From contig NZ_JASNWE010000003.1 of the NCBI RefSeq assembly GCF_030283145.1, forward strand, positions 1 to 64,000: a stretch of 64,000 nucleotides of DNA, in the 5' to 3' direction. Below the pieces are notes generated by a model. It saw only the letters and a program-made list of their open reading frames with translations. It made no database searches and was not told the DNA's origin. A program made the position numbers and the translations under genes. Positions 58,524 to 64,000 of the stretch are shown here, in pieces (the stretch's first letter is position 1; each line of letters opens with the position of its first letter). The DNA comes from Actinomadura xylanilytica. Lineage in GTDB: Bacteria > Actinomycetota > Actinomycetes > Streptosporangiales > Streptosporangiaceae.

Positions 58524-59474
58524 TCAGCCCTCCTTCGTCTCGGGCACCGGCGCCTCGTACGACACGCCGGCCAGCCGTTCCGAGATGTCCCACAGCCGCG
58601 GCCCGAGCCCGGGATCTGCGATCTTGGCGGGCGTCCTCACCCGTCCGATCGGACCCCAGATCTCCCCGAGGCCGGTGGGCGCGTAGCAGCCGCCCGGCTC
58701 CACTCCGGGCGCGCACGCGGCGTAGAGCGACGGCCAGGCCCCAGCCGCCGTCGGCTTGGCGAACAGCCGGGTGGGGATCTTGAAGAACGCCTCCTGGAAC
58801 CGGCTGCCCTCCATCCGGGGGCCGGTGTACTGGAGGTCGCTGGCCGCGAAGCCGGGATGCGCGGCGACGCCGGCCGGCCCGTGGCCGGCGTACCGGCGGG
58901 CCAGTTCCCGGGTGAACACCAGATTGGCCAGCTTGGCCTGGTTGTAGGCGTTGAACTTGTCGTACGCGCGCTCGCTCTGCAGATCGTCCAGGTCGATCCT
59001 CCCCATCATTTTCACGATCCAGGTGCCGAGGCTCACCACCCGGGCGCCGGGACGCGCCTTGAGCAGCGGCAGCAGCCGTCCGGTCAGCGCGAAGTGACCG
59101 AGGTAGTTGACGCCGAACTGCATCTCGTGGCCGTCGGCGGTGAGCAGCCTGGGGATGCCCAGCACGCCGGCGTTGTTGATCAGAATGTCCAGCCCGGTGT
59201 GCTCGGCCGCGTACTCCTTGGCGAACCGCTCGACCGACGACAGGTCGGCCAGGTCGAGCAGTCCCAGCCGGACGGACGCGTCCGGTGCGCGCCGCCTCAG
59301 CTCGGTCAGCGCCCGTTCCCCGCGCTCCCGGCGGCGGCATGCCAGGGTGACGTCCGCGCCGTGCCGGGCCAGTTCGAGCGCAGTGTGGAAGCCGAGGTTC
59401 TTGTTGGCGCCGGTGACGATCGCCGTGCGCCCTGACAGGTCCGGGATGTCGGCCGGGGTCCACCGTTCGGCCAT
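58524..59474 (-). CDS. SDR-family oxidoreductase (WWOX/retinol dehydrogenase-like)
   Basis: A 316-residue extended SDR. Cofactor motif TGANKNLGFH, NNAG (ILINNAGVLGI), Ser148 in VVSLGTW and the catalytic pair Tyr177/Lys181 in YNQAK are present. HPGFAASDL and the C-terminal GGCYAPTGLGEIWGP region are as in actinobacterial SDRs of the protochlorophyllide-reductase-like group. A ketoreductase or dehydrogenase step on the polyketide is likely. It diverges from the SnoaL-like gene across 147 bases containing a strong promoter. Confidence 0.88.
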   Translation of the reverse strand: MAERWTPADIPDLSGRTAIVTGANKNLGFHTALELARHGADVTLACRRRERGERALTELRRRAPDASVRLGLLDLADLSSVERFAKEYAAEHTGLDILINNAGVLGIPRLLTADGHEMQFGVNYLGHFALTGRLLPLLKARPGARVVSLGTWIVKMMGRIDLDDLQSERAYDKFNAYNQAKLANLVFTRELARRYAGHGPAGVAAHPGFAASDLQYTGPRMEGSRFQEAFFKIPTRLFAKPTAAGAWPSLYAACAPGVEPGGCYAPTGLGEIWGPIGRVRTPAKIADPGLGPRLWDISERLAGVSYEAPVPETKEG

Positions 59475-59580
59475 GCTCGCCCTCCTGTGACGCTCGGGCC
59501 CCGTGCGGGCCGCGCGTCCCAGTGTCGCGAGCCCCGGTTAATTCGCGGCTAAGCGCGGGAAAGGCCGCCTTCCCGACACC

Positions 59581-59609
59581 TTGACAATAAACCGGAGAGT
59601 CGTTTAGCT
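59581..59609 (+). promoter_or_regulatory. Promoter of the SnoaL-like gene
   Basis: TTGACA (59581-59586) and TTAGCT (59604-59609) with a 17-base spacer lie 12 bases before the ATG at 59622, in an unusually AT-rich stretch. The short distance implies a very short or absent 5' untranslated region. Confidence 0.6.
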
Positions 59610-59621
59610 TTTCTTTGGATA

Positions 59622-60110
59622 ATGTCGGAGAAAGCTTCCGTGAATGGAGGAGCAGTGGCAGCGCAAAGTCGCGAGGAAAGAAACAAGGAAATCCTTGTAA
59701 AATCGCTCGACATTCTCCGGGGAAAGGCCGGACCGGAGCTGGCGAACGAGACCTACACCGCCGATTACACCGACAACAGCGGGGCACCCGAGCGGGGGCC
59801 GGCGCGGGTGCTCGCGGTGGCCGAGCAGGCCCTCCGGGCCTTCCCCGACCTGGACTACGACATCGGGCAGGTCATCGCCGAGGGCGACTACGTGGCGTTC
59901 CGGCTGACGATGAAGGGCACCCACGAGGGGCCGCTGCCCGGCTCCGGGATGCCCGGCACCGGCAAGCGGGTGGAGGTACGGCAGCTGCACATGATCCGGT
60001 TCGCCGGCGACAGGATCGCCGAGCACTGGGCGGTCCGCGACGACCTCGGCATGATGATGCAGCTGGGCGTCATCCCCGGTCCCCCCGGCGGCGGCCCCGC
60101 CGGCCGGTAG
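59622..60110 (+). CDS. SnoaL-like polyketide cyclase
   Basis: A 162-residue NTF2-fold protein of the SnoaL group: NKEILVKSLDILRGKAGPELANETYTADYTDNSGAPERGPARVLAVAEQALRAFPDLDYDIGQVIAEGDYVAFRLTMKGTHEGPLPG and MIRFAGDRIAEHWAVRDDLGMMMQLG, with the conserved late HW-x-x-x-D segment. It could perform aldol closure of a polyketide ring. ATG at 59622 fits a near-leaderless transcript; a GTG at 59655 preceded by GGAGGAG is an alternative start. It is the only plus-strand gene in the right end of the locus. Confidence 0.85.
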   Translation: MSEKASVNGGAVAAQSREERNKEILVKSLDILRGKAGPELANETYTADYTDNSGAPERGPARVLAVAEQALRAFPDLDYDIGQVIAEGDYVAFRLTMKGTHEGPLPGSGMPGTGKRVEVRQLHMIRFAGDRIAEHWAVRDDLGMMMQLGVIPGPPGGGPAGR

Positions 60111-60135
60111 CTGACCGGCGGGACGCGCACCCGGC

Positions 60136-60774
60136 TCACAGCCAGCGTGGCTGCCTCGTGTAACGGGGCAGCCACACCTTCTGGAAGAGCAGCCGCACGG
60201 GCGGCGGAACCCGGCTCAGCACGGCCGCCCGGTCGGCGGTGGCGGCCTCCCCGATCAGCCAGGGGAAGAACTCCGGCGCGCTGCGCAGCGCCGCCAGCCC
60301 GCCGCCGCGCATCTCGGCCAGGCACCGTTCCCAGTCGCCGGGCGACATCGCGGCCCCGACCAGGGGCAGCGCGTCCCCTTCCTCGTGCTCGAGGTGCCGG
60401 TCCAGTTCGGCGCGGAACTCCTCGGCGGCCTCGGCCGGCCGCGCGTCGTCCTCGCCGGGCCTGGCCAGCGCGTCGTCCACCGCCGCCACGAGCGGGTCGA
60501 TCCGGTCGTGCTCGGCCTCCATCGCGTCCAGGACGGCGAGATCGTCCGGGCGTCCGTGCAGGCCGGCCCGCATCCGCGGCCACATATGCCGGTCCTCGCC
60601 CTCATGGTGGCTGATCAGCATCGCCTTCAGGGTGCGCCAGCCCACGTCCACAGCCTGCCGCCCGCGCGCGTCGCCGGCGTCCAGCCGCCCGGCGGCGTCG
60701 GACAGGTAGCCCAGATCGCGGCGGAACGCCTTGTGGGTCACCAGCATCATCGTCATGTCGGGCCTGGCCGCCAT
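60136..60774 (-). CDS. Hemerythrin-domain protein
   Basis: A 212-residue helical protein with the full hemerythrin ligand set: His in VTHKAFRRDL, SHHEGEDRHMWPRM (H-H-x-x-E-D), MEAEHDRIDPL (E-H-x-x-I-D) and HLEHEEGDALPL (H-x-x-H-E). It should bind a diiron centre and O2 or NO. The C-terminal extension (FPWLIGEAATADRAAVLSRVPPPVRLLFQKVWLPRY) is usual in actinobacterial members. The ATG overlaps the stop of the questin-oxidase-like gene (TGATG). In this context it might supply or sense O2 for the oxygenases. Confidence 0.88.
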   Translation of the reverse strand: MAARPDMTMMLVTHKAFRRDLGYLSDAAGRLDAGDARGRQAVDVGWRTLKAMLISHHEGEDRHMWPRMRAGLHGRPDDLAVLDAMEAEHDRIDPLVAAVDDALARPGEDDARPAEAAEEFRAELDRHLEHEEGDALPLVGAAMSPGDWERCLAEMRGGGLAALRSAPEFFPWLIGEAATADRAAVLSRVPPPVRLLFQKVWLPRYTRQPRWL

Positions 60775-61766
60775 CAGAGTCCTCCCTCGTGCCGGCAGTT
60801 GACGTTCAGGGTGTGCGCCGCGGCGAGATACCGCGGGTCGGGACGCAGCGCGTACTCGCGCCGGCACGCCTCGGCGAGCTTGATCGCGTGCTCCTCGCCG
60901 ATCTCGACGGCCTCCTCGACCAGCAGGTCCACCCCGGGCGGCTCGCCCTCCGGGAGGGGCACGCCCCTCCCGGCGAAGCCGCGCGACACCGCCCACACCT
61001 GCGCGGCCAGCGTCTCGGCGGTCGCGTAGGCGGCGGGCCACATCTCCTCCGGCAGGATCGGCAGGACGAGGCGGACGGCGGCCGGCGCGGTGACCGTGTG
61101 GACGGCCGGGACCGGCGGGCGGGGGGCGAGCCCGGCGTACAGGCCGGCGTTCACCACGGTCAGCTCGCTCAGCGCGGCCGGAACCCGCGCGACCGGAACC
61201 CGCGCGGCCATGGTGACCGGGACCTCCCCGGACCCGCCGGCCCCGCCGGGCCCGCGGACCGGCGTGAAGCGCGCCGCCCAGTACGCCAGCCCGCGCGCCA
61301 GCTCGTTGAGCTGGAGGCCGCTCGGCTTCGGCGCGGTGCGCAGGATCCGCACCGCGTGCGCGGTCCGGATCAGCCCGTGGGTGAAGGCGGCGAACGCCCC
61401 GTCCAGCAGCACCGGCCACCACTCGACGACCACGTCCCGCCACGGCCCCTCGGCGAGCCGGCGGTCGAAGTAGGCGACCCAGTCGGCGACGCGGCGGTAG
61501 TCGCCCAGCGCGGCCCGCCGCGCCACCGGGTCGTCGTCGGGGATCGGCTCCAGCGGCGCGGGCGGGTCGTGGGAGCGGCGCCGTCGGAGGTTGAGCTCGA
61601 TCCAGGACGGCACCTCGTCCGGACGGTCCAGGGTGACCAGCGTCTCGGCCGTCATCGGGGCGTGCACGGCGAAGTCGGGCCCGAACTCGAACCCGACGTC
61701 CACGAGCCGGTCGAGCGCGTCGTCGACGGCGGCGGCGTAGCGGCCGGCCCCTTCCGCGTCCGGCAT
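60774..61766 (-). CDS. Questin-oxidase-like protein (PF14027 type)
   Basis: A 330-residue protein of the questin oxidase family. Family-typical order: LGDYRRVADWVAYFDRRLAEGPWRDVVVEWWPVLLDGAFAAFTHGLIRTAHAVRILR, ELARGLAYWAARFTPV, VHTVTAPAAVRLVLPILPEEMWPAAYATAETLAAQVWAV and late EHAIKLAEACRREYA with NVNCRH. Fungal questin oxidase (GedK) opens the central ring of an anthraquinone by Baeyer-Villiger-type cleavage. No flavin motif is present, as in the fungal enzymes. Co-translated with the methyltransferase before it (stop 2 bases before the ATG) and the hemerythrin after it. A ring-opening role here is inference. Confidence 0.82.
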   Translation of the reverse strand: MPDAEGAGRYAAAVDDALDRLVDVGFEFGPDFAVHAPMTAETLVTLDRPDEVPSWIELNLRRRRSHDPPAPLEPIPDDDPVARRAALGDYRRVADWVAYFDRRLAEGPWRDVVVEWWPVLLDGAFAAFTHGLIRTAHAVRILRTAPKPSGLQLNELARGLAYWAARFTPVRGPGGAGGSGEVPVTMAARVPVARVPAALSELTVVNAGLYAGLAPRPPVPAVHTVTAPAAVRLVLPILPEEMWPAAYATAETLAAQVWAVSRGFAGRGVPLPEGEPPGVDLLVEEAVEIGEEHAIKLAEACRREYALRPDPRYLAAAHTLNVNCRHEGGL

Positions 61767-61768
61767 GG

Positions 61769-62623
61769 TCAGCCCCCCTTCCGGCCCTCGGCCAGGATCA
61801 TCGCGCCGTACATCAGGAACCCGCCATCGGCCTCCCGCTCGACGATGTTCCCGGTCAGGGCGCGGGCGCGCTCGGGCGCGAGCACGCCCAGCTCCCCGGC
61901 CCGCCGGACCGCGTCGCTGAAGCCGGTGAGCCCGTCGGCGGCGGCGATCCCGTCCAGCACGACGGGCATGAGCCGCGCCTGCACCTCCACCAGCCCGGCC
62001 GCGCGCAGCAGGCCGGACAGCCGGCGGCCGATCCACGGGTTGCGGATGTTGTCGAACCACCAGGTCAGCACGGTGCGGGCGGCCTCCCGGTCGTCCAGGT
62101 CGGGGGCCCACATGCCGTGGTCGGGATCGGCGACCAGGACGCGCCCGCCGGGCCTGGTCACCCGCGCCATCTCGGCGATCGCCCCCGCCGGGTCGGCCAG
62201 GTGCTGGACCACCCGCTCGGCGCGGACGCCGTCGAACCGGCCGTCGGGGAACGGCAGCGCGTACGCACCGGCGGTCATGAACGAGGCGGGCACGCCGGTT
62301 CCGGTGCCGCGGGCCCGGGCCTCCTCGATCGCCCGCTCGTTGACGTCGACGCCGACCGCCTCACCGGACGGGACGACCCGCCCGGCGAGTTCCAGCACGT
62401 CGGTGCCGTTGCCGCAGCCGACGTCCAGGATCCGCTGGCCGGGCGCGGGCGCCAGCCGGCGCAGGATCTCGCGCTTGACCGTGGCCAGCGTGTCTGCGGC
62501 GGCGTCCAGGTAGCCCACGGCCGGGCGGCCGAGCAGCGTGGAGGTGTCCCCCGGCTCCCCCGTCCAGGCGGGCTCGCCGCTCCGCTCACGTCCGCGGGCG
62601 GCCGCTTCGCTCGTCACCGTCAT
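61769..62623 (-). CDS. Class I SAM-dependent methyltransferase (UbiE/Methyltransf_11 type)
   Basis: A 284-residue methyltransferase. SAM motif I is RILDVGCGNGTDVLELAG; acidic loop GVDVNERAIEEAR; motif for SAM adenine ALPFPDGRFDGVRAERVVQHLADP; post-motif RPGGRVLVADPDHG. This arrangement is typical of small-molecule C- or O-methyltransferases in polyketide clusters. The ATG at 62623 forms a TGATG overlap with the MMPL exporter stop. Substrate unknown. Confidence 0.9.
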   Translation of the reverse strand: MTVTSEAAARGRERSGEPAWTGEPGDTSTLLGRPAVGYLDAAADTLATVKREILRRLAPAPGQRILDVGCGNGTDVLELAGRVVPSGEAVGVDVNERAIEEARARGTGTGVPASFMTAGAYALPFPDGRFDGVRAERVVQHLADPAGAIAEMARVTRPGGRVLVADPDHGMWAPDLDDREAARTVLTWWFDNIRNPWIGRRLSGLLRAAGLVEVQARLMPVVLDGIAAADGLTGFSDAVRRAGELGVLAPERARALTGNIVEREADGGFLMYGAMILAEGRKGG

Positions 62624-64000
62624 CAACCCCTCTGTTCGGATACCGGCTCACGCCCGGCCTCGCGGGACCGCTCGCCCGGCCCGCGGGCCAGGCTGCTCGG
62701 CCACCACAGCCGGTCGCCGAGATCGTGCGTCAGCGCCGGCACGAGCAGGGACCGCACGATGAAGGTGTCGATCAGTACGCCCAGCGCGATGACGAAGCCC
62801 TGCTCGGCGAAGCCGACGACGGGCAGGGTCACCAGGACGCTGAAGGTGGCGGCCAGCACGATGCCCGCGGAGGTGATGACGCCACCGGTGGACACCAGGC
62901 CGTTGATGGTGCCCTGCCTGGTCCCGTGCCGCTTGGCCTCCTCGCGGACCCGGCTCATCAGGAAGATGTTGTAGTCGACGCCGAGCGCGACGAGGAAGAC
63001 GAAGGCGATCTGCGGGAGCTGGGCGTCCTGGCCGGTCCAGTTGAAGACGTGCTCGAAGACCGCCGTCGAGATGCCCATCGCGGCGCCGAACGACAGCACC
63101 ACCGTCGCGATCAGCAGCACCGACAGGGTGAACGCGCGCAGCAGCAGGCACAGCACCACGAGGACGACCACCAGCACGAGCGGGATGGTCAGCAGCGAGT
63201 CGCGCTGGATGGTGCTGATCATGTCCACCTCGATCGCGGCGGGCCCGCCCACCTTGGCGTCCGCGCCCGGGACCGCGTGCAGGCGGTCGCGAAGCCGCTT
63301 CACCGCATCGCGCTCGGCCCCGCTCTCCGGCTCGGCCGCCACCGTGACCTGCATCTGCACCGTGCCGCCGGCCCGGCCGGACTCCTGTGCCGAGGTCGCG
63401 CCCGCCGCGAGGGCGGCCTGCCTGACCGCGGCGGCCTGCCCGGCGTTGGCGATCACGTCGACCGGGTTGCCGGCGCCGGCGGCGAAGTGGGCCGAGATGA
63501 GCTCCTGGCCCTTGACCGCGTCGGGCTTCTCGGTGAAGCTCGTCTGCTGCGGGACGTTGAACGACAGCAGCCCGAGCAGGCCCGCGGCGAGCGCCAGCGC
63601 CGTCACCGTCCACACCGCGCGGGGACGGGAGCCGACCAGGACGCCGGCCCGCGTCCACAGCCGGGAGGCGTGCGGGGCGTCCCCGGCGTGCGGAACGCGC
63701 GGCCAGAAGATCCAGCGGCCGAAGATGACGAGCAGCGCGGGCAGCAGCGTCATCATGGCCAGCACCGCGGAGCCGACGGCCAGGACGCCGATCGGGGCGA
63801 GCGTGCGGGTGGAGTTCAGGTCGGCGACGGCCAGGCAGAGCAGGCCCAGCCCGACCGTGCCGGCCGAGGCGACGATGGCGCCCCCGGAGCGGCGGAGCGC
63901 CACCTGCATGGCCTCGTGCCGGTCCTCATGCCGTGCCAGTTCCTCCCGGTATCGGGCGATCAGCAGCAGCGCGTAGTCGGTCCCCGCACCGTAGATCAGG
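62623..64000 (-). CDS. MMPL/RND-family exporter, partial (5' end beyond the window)
   Basis: The C-terminal 459 residues of an RND-type MMPL protein, running off the right edge. Seen: GAGTDYALLLIARYREEL (the membrane D-Y motif of the first half), a cluster of helices to about VLAMMTLLPALLVIFGRWIFWP, an extracytoplasmic domain, and the second half with ALGVDYNIFLMSRVREEAKRHG and VLVTLPVVGFAEQGFVIALGVLIDTFIVRSLLVPAL. MMPL proteins export lipids or natural products driven by protons. It is the first visible gene of the leftward right-end operon and may export the product, in addition to the DrrAB-like pair. Confidence 0.93.
   Translation of the reverse strand, partial: LIYGAGTDYALLLIARYREELARHEDRHEAMQVALRRSGGAIVASAGTVGLGLLCLAVADLNSTRTLAPIGVLAVGSAVLAMMTLLPALLVIFGRWIFWPRVPHAGDAPHASRLWTRAGVLVGSRPRAVWTVTALALAAGLLGLLSFNVPQQTSFTEKPDAVKGQELISAHFAAGAGNPVDVIANAGQAAAVRQAALAAGATSAQESGRAGGTVQMQVTVAAEPESGAERDAVKRLRDRLHAVPGADAKVGGPAAIEVDMISTIQRDSLLTIPLVLVVVLVVLCLLLRAFTLSVLLIATVVLSFGAAMGISTAVFEHVFNWTGQDAQLPQIAFVFLVALGVDYNIFLMSRVREEAKRHGTRQGTINGLVSTGGVITSAGIVLAATFSVLVTLPVVGFAEQGFVIALGVLIDTFIVRSLLVPALTHDLGDRLWWPSSLARGPGERSREAGREPVSEQRG

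Noticed and set aside
1..64000. CRISPR arrays, rRNA genes and intact insertion sequences
   Set aside because: No regularly spaced direct repeats, rRNA-like segments or transposase catalytic motifs were seen in reading the window.

Overview
The window is high-GC DNA with dense, mostly overlapping operons, GTG starts, leaderless-type signals and typical actinobacterial families (SARP/AfsR regulator, DUF5753 regulator, MbtH, type II polyketide synthase, paired CrcB). It reads as a chromosome segment of a filamentous actinomycete; Actinomadura or another Thermomonosporaceae member is my inference from the gene repertoire, not something I could test.

Region 1 (1-5.7 kb): two damaged genes (a DUF2752 remnant and a patatin-like gene with two compensating indels), an NCS2 nucleobase permease, a ferritin-like protein, and an ArsR-type regulator with an SRPBCC partner behind a 9-bp inverted-repeat operator.

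Region 2 (5.7-20.9 kb): a divergent catabolic island. Leftward: a branched-chain-type ABC importer (binding protein, LivH, LivM, LivG, LivF), then an MmgE/PrpD protein, an Asp/Glu/hydantoin racemase-like protein, a fumarate-reductase-like flavoprotein, a cyclic amidohydrolase and an IclR regulator. Rightward: a CaiB-type CoA-transferase, a CitE-like lyase, a metal-dependent cyclase/hydrolase and a second MmgE/PrpD. Nearly every junction is a 1-14 bp overlap, and two copies of a 17-bp semi-palindrome sit in the shared promoter region. Together they look like uptake plus degradation of one unidentified cyclic-amide or carboxylate compound.

Region 3 (21-34 kb): a small secreted protein; leuS preceded by a leader peptide with three consecutive CTT codons and a perfect terminator hairpin; a secreted esterase; an orphan mbtH gene under a DtxR/IdeR-type iron box; DUF5753 and TetR regulators; a PAS-PAS-GAF-SpoIIE phosphatase; a tandem crcB pair; a secreted lectin-like protein; and a DUF488 protein.

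Region 4 (34-46.5 kb): a patchy accessory region. It holds a tRNA with anticodon UAA but a 5-nt variable loop, a 1032-residue SARP regulator whose codon 34 is TTA, gene-poor and locally AT-rich stretches, a small secreted protein, a haem-oxygenase-fold protein with an EamA exporter, a broken sigma factor, a LysR/SDR pair, and a cation/proton antiporter that carries the only other TTA codon I located.

Region 5 (46.5-64 kb, continuing past the right edge): a type II polyketide locus. It has KS-alpha, chain-length factor, two cupins, a TcmI-like cyclase, two SnoaL-like proteins, a DUF1772 anthrone-oxygenase-like protein, a CtcP-like flavin halogenase with a flavin reductase, O- and C/N/O-type methyltransferases, two SDRs (one lacking its catalytic Tyr), a hemerythrin, a questin-oxidase-like protein, a DrrAB-like exporter, a PadR regulator and the C-terminal part of an MMPL exporter. 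The enzyme set parallels the fungal geodin route (anthrone oxidation, O-methylation, questin ring opening, chlorination) but on a bacterial type II PKS base. No acyl carrier protein is visible, so the locus is incomplete here.
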